DNA of 64,000 nt from Mugil cephalus (taxonomy: Eukaryota > Chordata > Actinopteri > Mugiliformes > Mugilidae): positions 27,830,001 to 27,894,000 of the forward strand of contig NC_061771.1 of assembly GCF_022458985.1 (NCBI RefSeq), given 5' to 3'. This document shows, piece by piece, positions 24,119-35,900 of the stretch. Below the pieces are notes generated by a model that was not told the origin of the DNA, did not search any database, and worked only from the letters and a program-made list of their open reading frames with translations. Both the position numbers and the translations under genes were made by a program. Positions within the stretch are counted from its first letter, which is position 1. Each line of letters starts with the position of its first letter.

Positions 24119-24313
24119 TTCTCCTCTCAGACGCTCACGACGTCCGACGCCTGCGTCCAGACCCGCCGGGAGTCCGACCGGCGCGGCTCCAGACCCGACC
24201 GGCGGCGGGCCCGGTCGGCCGACCTGGAGAAGACGAGGCGCTCGCAGCTGGCGGTGGTGGACGACCGCTGGATGACGGAGTACATGCGCTGCTTCTCCGC
24301 CCGGCTGAGGTAG
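19634..24313 (+). CDS. ccsap: ccsap, centriole, cilia and spindle-associated protein
   Basis: Three coding exons: 19634-20006 (preceded by an acceptor at 19611, so at least one untranslated exon lies upstream), 22798-23150 and 24131-24313 (TAG at 24311). They total 302 residues; the human protein is about 270. Family hallmarks are the N-terminal block [20 protein letters not shown] with [20 protein letters not shown], and the C-terminal [14 protein letters not shown]. The middle is low complexity, rich in Pro, Arg and acidic residues ([20 protein letters not shown] resembles the conserved KENK region). The protein binds microtubules at centrioles, spindle poles and cilia; zebrafish work linked it to cilia beating and brain laterality. 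The start is the first ATG of the exon and gives the conserved N terminus. Exon 2 is extremely GC-rich compared with its surroundings. Confidence 0.9.
23305..23660 (+). pseudogene. Tc1/mariner transposase fragment in ccsap intron
   Basis: Reads [12 protein letters not shown], then, after a frameshift, [20 protein letters not shown] and, after another, a run matching the Tc1 C-terminal end (KRQKDLRK- and [16 protein letters not shown] words). The catalytic QQDN motif is changed to QQDKE and the SPDLNPIE box is lost. An old, inactive fragment of the cut-and-paste DD34E family. Confidence 0.85.
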
Positions 24314-27274
24314 AGGCAGCGTCCGCCCACAGCTCCAACAAAAAAAAAAAAAAAAAAACAGAACAGACCTGGAGCCACGTTGTCTCGTTAGAGTCCGTCA
24401 CACCTGAACTCTGGTGATAGAGAATCTGGTGATGTTGAATTCATGAATCCAGATCATCAACATTTATGCAGCACATACAAATAAAACACTAGTAATACAA
24501 GACAAGATGAAAGTACGATAAGAAGAATAAAATACTAAAGGAGAACATCTGGAGGCGTCATAGTCAACAGGTGGCATTTGTAGATTTTTGCCTCATTCAT
24601 TCAGAAAAAGTTCACACAACCAGTATTAGAAAGTGTCGTTAGCAATTTAAAATCGTTAACTGGCTAAAAAACGAACTAATTCAGGTATTTAAACAGACGT
24701 GAAATCATCGCATGTATGAAAGTTTTCATGGCTCCAGTTATAATCTGACCTTTGTCTTTTGTCTCTAAAACTAATAAAGTAAATAAGACAAACTCTTCCT
24801 AAATATGTGTCGTCTCCACAGTCGTGACACACATGGTTCGGTAACATGATATAATATTATAAGTTGTGTTGGTATTTATTTGCATACAGAGCATGAAACT
24901 GGCCTCTTCCTCTTAAAGGGTTGTGTTGATGTGTGTTTGTTTTATCTAAAGTCTAAATCTGGTTGTGTTGTCGTCCTCTCAGCTTCCTTAGAGTATGAAG
25001 CTACTGGTGAACATCCTGTTTGCTTCTGCTGCCCCCTAGTGTCCAAACTCTAAAACAACATTCACGCAATAACCAGACAGGACTCAGAGTGAACGTGTGA
25101 GGACGTGACGAGACAACGAGGAGCCGTGTTATTGTGTTGTTGCATTTTGAGTGTCTGCTGTTCAGGACCAGTGTTTTTTTTTTTTTACTGTGGTTGGTTT
25201 TAAAGGCTGTGGATGATGTGTTCGTTTTAATTTTACTGAGATAAATCTCACAAAAAAAAAAAAACACGACTGTTACGTGACAATAACCACGAAGGGACGG
25301 CAGCGATTCCGGCTGCAGTGACAGGTCAGACTTTTAGTTTCAGCTGCGCTGGACTGAAACCGAGTTACCTTTCTATGCTTTTCTATACGTATGTATGTAA
25401 AACAAAACAAAACAAAAAAACAATCACCTCCGTTTTCTGAATGTATTTTATTTCTCAGCATGAAAAACAAAAAACAGGGCTGTGCTTTAAATCAGTTTTT
25501 TTTTCTTTCAGACACATTTAATGTTTTTGTTTTTTCTCTCACAAAGGCAGCTGAGTGTTTTATAACTAAAGAATCAGAGGCAGCAGAACGGACCAAACTG
25601 GAATATTTTTGATATCTGAGCATTTTAGATCTAAAGACTCTTGTTTTTGGTTAGAAGAGGACGAAGTATAGCGACACTTTATTTATCAGAGAAAAACGAT
25701 CGCTGAAGGTATTTTTTAGCCTGTATTAAAGCTGATAATGTAATAATGAAATGACTGTTAAACTATTTCAGAGTTTAGTTGGTGTTCGTTCAGGTTTTGA
25801 GCAGCTTCTTGCTTCCATTGATTTAAATATAAATGAAACTTCTAACACAAAGCTTCTTTTAAGACGAGAGTATTAAAAACAAAATGACTTATTTACCTTA
25901 ATCCTGCAGGCCACTAACATTACAAAGCTCCTTTTTAATGAAACATTAACGCTGGAGGACACAGGAGACGTGTGTGGTCGGTGTTTAGGATGTGATCTTC
26001 TCAATAAATCGTTTACATGATGAAGGTTCGTTCGGATGGAGGAGAACTGGGCCTCCACTAAACAGTCTGTGCAGCTTTTTATTTCCTACATTTACCGGGT
26101 TTAAGGTTCGTTTTTAATGTTCCTAGTCGACAAATGTAATGTTCACATGCAAAGGAATGTGCTCGAAATCCAGAAACAGCTTCATTCGTCTTCTGAGATG
26201 GAGTCAGTCTGTGAAATATTAGTCAGTGACCAACAAATCATCTGAACGTCCACAGTTGTAGGGCTACTAAGCGTTTTCTACTCTAGCGATTATTAAGAAA
26301 TATAAATATATATATTTGTCACAGTTTCCAAGATTCACAGGCGTCACATTCTACTATTTCTTTTGCACAGTTAAAGATACACATAAAATATTACAGAGAG
26401 GGAAAAAAATACTGAAACGGTGCAAATACTGCAAGGAGACGCAAAAAAAGCCTGGATTTCTGCAGACAGAGGAACATCCATCCTCTCTTCTCTCTGTCGC
26501 CTTCTTTCCTGAGTAAATTACAGAAAAATAATTCAGCATCCAAACACAGATGTGCGTTTCCTGCCGGGGTTTCTGCTTTCGTCTGTGCACGTCCACACGT
26601 TTCCTCGTGATTCACGAAAAGACCCTGAGTGGGTTTAGACACGAGCTTTGGTTTTTATTAAGTGTTGTTGAAGTTGTTAAATGCACCGTAGAGACGCTGT
26701 AAACGCGTCTTTATCTGAATAATGTGTCTGAATGTTTAGACAATCACGTTTAAAACGACAGAAGTAAACAATTAGTCTGTTATTTAAGCTTATAAAAAAA
26801 AAAAAAGCTGTTTAAAAGGATTTGTACCTTTCAGGATTTTCTACATTCCTATAAACGTTACTTAAATAACCCTGAAAGAAAATGTTACGCTTTGGTTTGT
26901 TCAGTAAAAATGAGCCGATATCACACAGACTTAGTTTTACACCTCACACATAAAGAACTAAAGATTCATTTTCCTGAATAAACAAATACACAGGTAAAAT
27001 ATTTCAGTTTCACTAGTTTTATTGCGTTCTCTTCGTCTGCTTTCAGTGAAAACGTGTGAAAATCCGAATCATTTTTTTCTGTAGAAAGTCCTGAAGGAAA
27101 CTGAAACCTTTAATCTGCACTTTCCACTGAATCCAAACTATCGCGTTGGAGTTGGCAGATTATATGAAATGTTTCTCATCCATGTGAATATTTAATCATA
27201 TTTTATCTCCACTGACTGTTTACATTTTTTTTGCTCACTGTATTTGTATTTGAATGCACAGTATATATATAAAC

Positions 27275-27305
<31 letters not shown>

Positions 27306-27365
27306 TTTTCATCCACTTTAAGGCGTTGCTGTGAATAAATCCTATTTGAATAAAAGCAGTTTTGA
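24314..27365 (+). other. ccsap: Probable long ccsap 3' untranslated region
   Basis: No coding potential or transposon was recognised over 3 kb. Two close polyadenylation signals, AATAAA at 27334 and 27349, lie at the right edge. A long 3' UTR fits this gene, but the transcript end is inferred. An (A)n run at 24340-24358 and an AT-rich TATA stretch at 27263-27297 are the only simple repeats of note. Confidence 0.45.
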
Positions 27366-27961
27366 ATTATTCGTGTTCGTGTATGTTGCTGTTGTTGTTG
27401 TTGGGCAGGATGAGCGTTTACTGTAGGAGGAGGAGTCTGCAACATGTTCAAATTTTAGATAAATATGTTGAATGGGGAAGAGATGAAGGAACTAGAGGAA
27501 TATTTACCAAAGAAAATAAACCGTACGGATCCAAACCAGTTTGGTTTATGGTCAAATGATCAGTGTTTCATATAATAACATGCCCAGAGTCCATCACACT
27601 TTATTTATTTATTTATTTATTTAATTTCATTTAATAAAATCTCACCAAAATATTAAAGACATCAGCGTATTCCAGACGTAGGCGAATGTCTTTTTAAAGC
27701 TTCCAGATTTTATCAAACATCCTTCAGCTCCGTTTAATTCTAATAATCTCATCCCCTTCTATACATGTCCTATGTGATAGGACAACATTAGCCAGACCTG
27801 GTTCCCTAAATACAGCGGGAGAACATGAAAATAAACATGAAAACAAATGAAAAATATAATAACATGTACTCAATAAATAAATAAACTTAATAATAAAATG
27901 GTGTTTAATCTCACATAATTTATATTCATAATTATTCATATTGGTAACAACAATTTTTATT

Positions 27962-28200
27962 TTATTTTTTAAAAACTGCACCTGTCTTACGTCTATGTGA
28001 CGTCCAACAAAGTGACCTAGTCTGATGTTCAAATTTTTAACGGTATTTTGACGTCTAAATCGGGTCATGGTTAGACGTCCAAATATCGGACCTAGTTCAC
28101 ACGTCGTGTCGACATCCAGAACTGGTCGTGGACCGATGGACGTAAAACAGCCATGATCTGCACGTCCATCAGACGTCTAATGTTTGGTGGGATAGACACA
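27962..28200. repeat. GACGTC-rich dispersed repeat segment
   Basis: Irregular recurrence of GACGTC and ACGTCCA words (TGACGTCCAAC, TTTGACGTCTAAA, TTAGACGTCCAAA, TCAGACGTCTAATG) over about 240 bp. It resembles a decayed internally repetitive fish transposon; the family was not determined. Confidence 0.45.
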
Positions 28201-28262
28201 GATTAGATGTTAAGTATAAATATTTCAATCTTTATCATCACAGTAACAGTGTTACACACATC

Positions 28263-28507
28263 AGAAGCTGTAAACACTCTGGTACTTATCTATATCCTGA
28301 ACACAAGGAGTAAACATTTATAATCATCACTGTAAAAGTTATATATGTTGTTTTTGGTGCCTATTTGTTTCCCAAATATATTAGTGTGTGTGAATGGGTG
28401 ATTAGAGGCATTAACTTAAAACACTTCGTAGAAAGGCGCTTTATGAAGTTCGGTCCATTTCCTCTTATTATTTTACGGGGCAGATCTGCCACATCCAATA
28501 TGGCGGA
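28263..28507. repeat. Duplicated segment A, copy 1
   Basis: Nearly identical to 31560-31798, from ACACTCTGGTAC/TTCTTA through CATCCAATATGGCGGA. It marks the left border of the duplicated 5' region of the Ig-family gene. In copy 2 it continues directly into the leader cassette; here it is separated from it by the inverted gene fragment at 28818-30110. Confidence 0.85.
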
Positions 28508-29079
28508 CGCGTTGATGTTTCGCAACAACGGACCAAGAGTTTAGGTTGGACCGACCCGCTCAATGCGGAGTCTACGTCTCTCCAGGGGCGGGTCCAGACA
28601 ATTTTCTGGTGGGGGGCACAGTAGTGTATTTACTATGGACGAAGAGGAAGGCAGATATGGAGGGGAAGTAAGAGGAGGAAGATAACAATCAGAAAAGAAA
28701 GGAGAAGAAGATGATGGAAGAGTAAGAGAGAAAAGGCGATGAGGAGAAGGATTTGGGTGAGGTGGAGGTGGAGGAGGAGGAAGAACGAATACCTTTCAGA
28801 GAAGTTCCTCGTGAAGTTTTTATTGTAGGAAGAGTCTGTGGTTGTTGGTGTTATTTTTCTCTTATTGATCTGAGCCCCTTGAGATCAACTTGTTCTGAAT
28901 GTGGCCCCTGAACTTCAAATGTAAAGCCTCAAGTAGCTTTAGCTGCTAAACACAGTCAAGTCTGACTATTAGATATAAAATAAAGTACATGTACATGTCT
29001 GTGACTCACCAGGACTCCAATGAAACCAAAAACAAGAAGGAAACCAATAAAGACACCAGGAGTGGAACTAAACTCAACT

Positions 29080-29919
29080 TGATTGAGCCATTTCTTACAT
29101 TTGTTTGGGTTGTGTTATGCCAAAAAAAATAAAATAAATAAATAAATCCATGAGATTTCACTGTGTCTTTGAGTGATGTGCAGTTTCAGATTGCCTCCAA
29201 ACAGGAAGTTTGGAGGCTACTGGAGTTTTCAAAGGTAAGCATAGTTTTCATCATATCATAGTTCACAAGCTCTTAATCAACAGAATCATGTAGCTTGATG
29301 CAACAAACAAGGTGTTATAAGGGTCAAATCATTTTTCCAAAATGTGCTCAACCAAACGGTTGAATTGTCAGTTTATGGTAAAGAGAACAAGGTAGCTAGA
29401 AGCTAGCCTGCAGCTAGCTAGCAGCTGGCTAACGTAAATAAAATTGACAACCTCTGTCCAAAGGGTGTGTCCAGGTAGAAACTTCAGACATGCAATGTTT
29501 TCCTCTGTTTGAATGCAAAGCAGCAATGCTTTGCAGCATACCATCAGAGATAGTGGCAAAAAAAACAGAAATATCGTACCACTGGCCAAAAAAAACAGAA
29601 ATATCGTACCACTGGCCAAAAAAAACAGAAATATCGTACCACTGGCCAAAAAAAACAGAAATATCGTACCACTGGCCAAAAGAAAAGAAAAAAACTGTTT
29701 GTGCTGCTGCACCAATGGCTGAAAAATATTTGTTCCGTTGCATGAACAGCCAACTCTGTGTTGTTCTACCACAGAGAAGCCCGAGTTCAAGTTATTTCTT
29801 GAAAACTTTTTTTGAGTTTTTCTATACATTGTTGTCATTTTTAGCAGTTTTTACACTTTAACCATAAATGGACTTCTCAACCGTTTGGTAGAGGCCAATA
29901 TCTAAATAACTATGGTGTA

Positions 29920-29960
<41 letters not shown>
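29080..29960 (+). mobile_element. Insertion with internal 30-bp tandem repeat and long poly(A)
   Basis: Interrupts the inverted Ig fragment between its transmembrane exon and the adjoining intron. Features seen: inverted words ACCAAACGGTTGA (29353) and TCAACCGTTTGGT (29879), a tandem array at 29554-29682, and an A run at about 29923-29958 at the right junction. Poly(A) suggests retroposition, whereas the inverted words suggest a DNA element, so it may be composite. Confidence 0.5.
29554..29682. repeat. 30-bp tandem repeat, four copies
   Basis: Four almost identical units of the form AAAAACAGAAATATCGTACC followed by ACTGGCCAAA. The period is a multiple of three, so repeat-peptide frames are open on both strands; nothing suggests translation. 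Confidence 0.95.
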
Positions 29961-30217
29961 AGAAGAAATTAAACTCTTGAATTTAGAGGAATAAACTCAA
30001 ATGGGATTTAATTTAACAACACAACATAGTTTAGATTAATAACTTTATTCCAAACTATAGTGAAATAAATAAAGACCTACCAGACACAGTGGACGTCGTC
30101 ATGGTGACCATGCGGTCTGCGTCATCTCTACGTCACTACGTTAGCGCTGTGGGAGGAGTCTCATGAGCAAAACCCCACCCGACCTACACTCGACGGTCGC
30201 GTTGTCGGACAAAAACC

Positions 30218-31558
30218 TGCTTGAAATTCTGGTTTTTCCTCGTGAGTGTATCGCGCTGTAAAAGCAGGGCGGAAGCGGAACTTAAATCGGACAGATCGTA
30301 TTTCCCACGTCTTCTCAGCCATTTCCGTCGTCTTTTCTTTTTGGATTTTTTTTTTCTGCGCACATAATGGAGCAAATTGCCAAAGCAGCGCGTTTCTCTT
30401 CGGTGACGATCATTCTCATTCCCAGGTGAGTACCTCCCCCACTTCCAGGGGTTTCTACTTCTTTTTTGAAAACATCGTACAGTGTCTGTGTAGCTTAAGT
30501 CTCCTGGTTGGCTGGTGATAGCCTGGTGTCAAACTGTTGTTATAGCCCGTCCGAGACATTCATGTCCACCTCTGATAAGTTGCTCAATAAGAATCAAGAA
30601 CTTCATCAAAAGACGATGTTTCTCTCAAAAGACGCTGTTGGCGTTAAAGCCTGTTGACAGTAAAGCCAGACTATAAAACCACAGGACGTCAAGGCCTCTG
30701 AGGCCTAACTCGAGGGCGCGAGGCCGAACTACATTTCCCATCCGATCTGATGCAAGCGCTGAACTAGGAAGTAAGGAGCACTGCGTGCGCGAGCGAGCAT
30801 GGCGAGCGAGCACACGAACTCCGCCTGCAACAGAATCCGCCAGCAAAACACTCCGCCAGCAAAACACTCCGCCTGCAACAGACTCCGCCAGCAACAGACT
30901 CCGCCAGCAACAGACTCCGCCAGCAACAGAATCCGCCTGCAAAAGACTCCGCCAGCAACAGAATCCGCCTGCAAAAGACTCCGCCAGCAACAGAATCCGC
31001 CTGCAACAGAATCCGCCTGCAACAGAATCCGCCAGCAAAACACTCCGCCTGCAACAGAATCCGCCAGCAAAACACTCCGCCAGCAAAACACTCCGCCTGC
31101 AACAGAATCCGCCAGCAACAGACTCCGCCTGCAAAAGACTCCGCCAGCAACAGAATCCGCCTGCAAAAGACTCCGCCAGCAACAGAATCCGCCTGCAAAA
31201 GACTCCGCCAGCAACAGAATCCGCCTGCAAAAGACTCCGCCAGCAACAGACTCCACAACGGTTATCACGACTTTTACTAGTTTTTACGACGGAGAAACAG
31301 CAGCACTCATTTCTCTGGCCGTGGAGTGGAGTTATCACGACTTCTTTAGTTTTTATTTTGTAATTTGTTATAAGATTAAATTGTTTTAACAATGACAGTA
31401 ACAACATTGTTCGCTTTCGTGACTGTTGCATCGTTGATCGGTGAGTTTATGTCGTATGAAATTCCTCCTCTGTGTCATTATTCTTATTGTAAATAGTAAT
31501 GTTATTGCTGTGCTTTATGTGCGAGTACGCTTTCACGCTACTTTTATTTTTTCCGCGG
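30218..31558 (+). repeat. Ig-family 5' cassette, copy 1 (upstream exon, minisatellite, leader exon)
   Basis: A promoter-like GC-richer start is followed by an exon with ATG at 30367 that ends at a donor (CCCAG/gtgagt, 30425), then a 16-bp minisatellite, then a leader exon 31392-31440 encoding MTVTTLFAFVTVASLI with donor gtgagt at 31441. The whole block is repeated at 31800-32902. No V exon follows copy 1 before copy 2 begins, so copy 1 is either an alternative first-exon unit for the gene to the right or an orphan. Confidence 0.85.
30824..31256. repeat. 16-bp minisatellite, about 27 copies
   Basis: Units of the type GCCAGCAACAGACTCC, GCCTGCAACAGAATCC, GCCAGCAAAACACTCC and GCCTGCAAAAGACTCC alternate. 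Because 16 is not a multiple of three, all frames read through with a 48-bp peptide period, which explains the long open frames on both strands (for example a 268-codon frame at 30625-31431, minus). It lies 135 bases before the leader ATG. Confidence 0.95.
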
Positions 31559-31559
31559 C

Positions 31560-31798
31560 TTTAAACACTCTGGTTCTTACCTATATCCTGAACACAAGGA
31601 GTAAACATTTATAATCACCACTGTAAAAGTTATATATGTTGTTTTTGGTGCCGATTTGTTTCCCAAATATATTAGTGTGTGTGAATGGGTGAATAGAGGC
31701 ATTAACTTAAAACACTTCGTAGAAAGGCGCTTTATGAAGTTCGGTCCATTTCCTCTTATTATTTTACGGGGCAGATCTGCCACATCCAATATGGCGGA
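31560..31798. repeat. Duplicated segment A, copy 2
   Basis: Matches 28263-28507 closely and joins directly to the second leader cassette at 31800, showing the ancestral arrangement of segment A plus cassette. Confidence 0.85.
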
Positions 31799-31799
31799 T

Positions 31800-32902
31800 G
31801 CTTGAAACTCTCGTTTTCCCTCGTGAGTGTATCGCGCTGTAAAAGCAGGGCGGAAGCGGAACTTAAATCGGACAGATCGTATTTCCCACGTCTGCTCCGC
31901 CATTTCCTTGTCCGTACACGTCGTCGTCGTCTTTTCTTTTTGGATTTTTTTTTTCTGCGCACATAATGGAACAAATTGCCAAAGCAGCGCGTTTCTCTTC
32001 GGTGACGATCCTTCTCATTCCCAGGTGAGTACCTCACACTTCCAGGGGTTTCTACTTCTTTTTTGAAAACATCGTACAGTGTCTGTGTAGCTTAAGTCTC
32101 CTGGTTGGCTGGTGATGCCTGGTGTCAAACTGTTGTTATAGCCCGTCCGAGACATTCATGTCCACCTCTGATAAGTTGCTCAATAAGAATCAAGAACTTC
32201 ATCAAAAGACGATGTTTCTCTCAAAAGACGCTGTTGGCGTTAAAGCCTGTTGACAGTAAAGCCAGACTATAAAACCACAGGACGTCAAGGCCTCTGAGGC
32301 CTAACTCGAGGGCGCGAGGCCGAACTACATTTCCCATCCGATCTGATGCAAGCGCTGAACTAGGAAGTAAGGAGCACTGCGTGCGCGAGCGAGCATGGCG
32401 AGCGAGCATGGCGAGCGAGCACACGAACTCCGCCTGCAACAGAATCCGCCAGCAAAACACTCCGCCAGCAACAGAATTCGCCTGCAAGAGACTCTGCCTG
32501 CAACAGACTCCGCCTGCAAAACACTCCGCCAGCAACAGACTCCGCCAGCAACAGACTCCACCAGCAACAGACTCCGCCTGCAACAGAATTCGCCTGCAAC
32601 AGAATTCGCCTGCAACAGAATTCGCCTGCAAAAGACTCCGCCAGCAACAGACTCCACAACGGTTATCACGACTTTTACTAGTTTTTACGACGGAGAAACA
32701 GCAGCACTCATTTCTCTGGCCGACAATGGCAGTAACAACATTGTTCGCTTTCGTGACTGTTGCATCGTTGATCGGTGAGTTTATGTCGTATGAAATTCCT
32801 CCTCTGTCATTATTCTTATTGTAAATAGTAATGTTATTGTTGTTATTGCTGTGCTTTATGTGCGAGTACGCTTTCACGCTACTTTTATTTTTTTCCGCGG
32901 CT
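31800..32902 (+). repeat. Ig-family 5' cassette, copy 2
   Basis: Same order as the block at 30218-31558: exon with ATG at 31966 and donor at 32025, a shorter 16-bp minisatellite (32425-32655, about 14 units, with extra GAATTCGCC variants), and the leader exon 32726-32774 (MAVTTLFAFVTVASLI). Sequence outside the minisatellite is almost identical to copy 1, so the duplication is recent. Confidence 0.85.
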
Positions 32903-35900
32903 CCTCTCTGTCCTAACCAAACAGTGTTTTCGTGGTCTTCGTCAAAGTGTTTTTTGTCCGTCCTCGTCACGTCTGCAAGTCAAAAAGCGCAAATACAGTC
33001 GTGGGTTTGGCAGAAATGCCAGTGTCGAGTGTTAAAATCCGCTCACGGTGAGGAACTAGAGAACAGCGGTCTGCTCCGGAGGCCTTAGAAAACATCCGAT
33101 CCGCACTCGCAACTACACTGCGCGTCACTCAAAGGACTGTGAGAGAGTGCTGTGTTTTTGTGTTTGTAGAAAAAACACTGTTCACCACTGCTGGAGTTCA
33201 TGGTTCTGAAGTGCCGGCCATTCTGTTTGTGGTTGTTTATACCCCCCCCCCAGCTCCAACAACAACAACAGGAGTGAGGCACTGAATGAACTACAACAAC
33301 ACACCAGTGAGCATCAGCCCATCCAGACGTTTTTCTCATCCTGGCTTGGGATTTCAACCATGCTGACCCCAAGACTGTGATTATACCAGCATATAAACTT
33401 TCCAACACGGGGAAACAACACTCTGGACAATCATTGTGTTTACATGCAGCGCTTAATCGAGCTATGCTCAAAATTCAACTTTCTGACTACAGACCTTGTC
33501 CCAGTTTACATGCAGCGGAGAAAATCGAATAACTGTTCTCCTCCTCCACAATAGGTGGCGATACGTATCTTTTCAGCGGGATAATACGCGTTAATATGGC
33601 CTGATTTCCGGTCGTCCTATTACGTGATATAATAAACAAGAGTTGCTCATGCAGCACACCGGCATTTAAACAACAACCAGACGGATAATAGTACATTTTT
33701 TAATCTCGTACGTAATGTTCGCGCTACTTCTGGTGCAGGTAAGATCCGCGCTATCCCTCAGACGGCTCCGCTTCTCTTCTTCTTCTTCTACGATCGTCTT
33801 TCTTGGACGTGTTTGTTCCGGGGTCACACACCAGCGCAGCGGTGGTGGAGCATGCGCACACGCATTATCTGATGAAAACTCTGATTCCAATCGTATTATC
33901 TGGGAGTCTCAATCGGATAATGAGAACTCTGATTTTAATCGGAGTAACGTGTTTACATGCACTTAAGTTCTCCTGTTATAGACCGATTAAGGCAATAAAT
34001 CGGCTTTTTTACGTGCATTAAAACGCACTGAGTGTTTTTACCTCTCACAGAGGAGCCTACAAGGCCCCTCCCCTACATCGGTGCCTCGGACCAGCTCATG
34101 TTATGCTCACGCCAACATACAGACCACTGGTTAAAGTCACCCAACCAGTTAGGAAGCAGGTACGAGTGTGGTCCTCAGAGGCACTTCAAGACTGTTTCGC
34201 CTCCGCAGACTGGGACATGTTTAAACAAGCTGCCACCGACAACTCCACCACTGACCTCCAGGAGAACACAGACAGTAACAGCCTTCATCAGCAAGCGCAT
34301 GGACGATGTCACCACCACTAAGTCCATCAATGTCCAGGCAAATCAGAAGCCGTGGAGGACAGAGGCCGTCTACAGGCTACTGACTTGACTTTACTAGACT
34401 AGTGAACTTTCAACGTGATGAACGTGGCTACTTGACTAGTAGTTTTTTGGCTTGTAGTTGTTCTCATACTTTTTATTCTTTGTGTTGTATGGACCGAGGG
34501 CTGGAATATGTTGTGTGGTGCAATTCAGATGTGACCACAAGGACGCTGCAGGAATGTGTGTTGCATTGTAGATGCTTCTGTGAGCATTGTCAGAATTGAC
34601 AATAAAATTGACTCGACTTGTTTGAATTTAATTTAAACAGACTTAGTGTTCAGGGACGGTTCTAGTGTCAGAGCTGTAGACGCACTGAACATGTGGGTAA
34701 ACGTCAGAGGTGGATCATACTACTGTTGTTCTTGATTCAGCTTTGTGACAGAGGAAGGTTTTACACCATCCTCATCCTCAGGTTGACATGAGCTGATCAA
34801 ACTGTAAGTTTTTTCTGGTTTGTTTCCCCAGAAAAACATCCCATCATCGACCAGACTCAGCTGATTGAAGTACCAGAAGGATGTAATTTGACTCTACAGT
34901 GTAAAACTGATCCAGAGATCAACCTAACAAACTTCACCTTGGACTGGAGGAGAATGGACATCCCACATGTCTCAGACCTCTTTGTCTACTCCCGTCGACG
35001 TGGGACAGATCATCCTGTGGGACAGATGCAGCGATACAAGAACAGAGCAGAGCTGATTAAAGAGGACCTGACCAGAGGACGGATGACTCTACTGATCCCC
35101 ACAGTCCAGCAGTCTGACTCAGGACACTTCAGATGCTTCATCCCAAAGCTGAGCGTCAGCTTTGTTTTCAACATTAACGGTAAGTTTACTAAACTCACAA
35201 CGTTGTGTTGTTGGTGCCACACACCACAGGACCCCCTCAGAAGACCCATGTCCTTCTCTGATGAGACACCACAAGGGACAACTACACAGTATTAGAAAGG
35301 TGGTCATAATGATGTGGTTGATGTGTGTAGGTGGATAAAATATTTGTATTAAAATATTTATATTTTATCTGTGACAGTGACAAAGAGACAGGATGTCGCC
35401 ATGACGACGCCTCCAGGATACAGAGTCATGAACCCCACTGTGTCTGGTAGGTCTTTATTTATTTCACTATAGTTTGGAATAAAGTTATTAATCTAAACTA
35501 TGTTGTGTTGTTAAATTAAATCCCATTTGAGTTTATTCCTCTAAATTCAAGAGTTTAATTTCTTTCAGGTCCTGTAGAGAAGAGAAACCACTGGATCATT
35601 CTTGGTGTCTGTATTTGTTTCCTCCTTGTTCTTGGTTTCATCGTTGGAGTCCTGGTGACGAACAGAGGGATTAGTGAGTTACAGACTTTTACATTTTAAC
35701 TGGACATTGTGATGAACATGTACTTTATTTTATATCTAATAGTCAGACTTGACTGTGTTTAGCAGCTAAAGCTACTTGAGGCTTTACATTTGAAGTTCAG
35801 GGGCCACATTCAGAACAAGTTGATCTCAAGGGGCTCAGATCAATAAGAGAAAAATAACACCAACAACCACAGACTCTTCCTACAATAAAAGGTAGATGAA

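Larger units (their letters stand above)
28818..30110 (-). pseudogene. Inverted 3' fragment of an Ig-family gene
   Basis: On the minus strand this matches the stalk, transmembrane and following intron sequence of the Ig genes to the right: a stalk-exon end with its donor (about 30081-30103), the whole next intron (29966-30080), a transmembrane-exon remnant with donor (29010-29075), then the following intron (28818-29007), which matches 35690-35890 in reverse. A 0.9 kb insertion splits the transmembrane exon. There is no V domain, so it cannot encode the receptor. Confidence 0.85.

Noticed and set aside
29368..29861. Repeat-peptide frames around the 30-bp tandem repeats
   Set aside because: The period is a multiple of three, so open frames are expected; four contiguous copies without spacers also exclude a CRISPR array.
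30625..31431. 268-codon minus-strand frame and companions in the leader cassettes
   Set aside because: Produced by the 16-bp minisatellite, which reads open in all frames with a 16-residue period; not protein-like otherwise.
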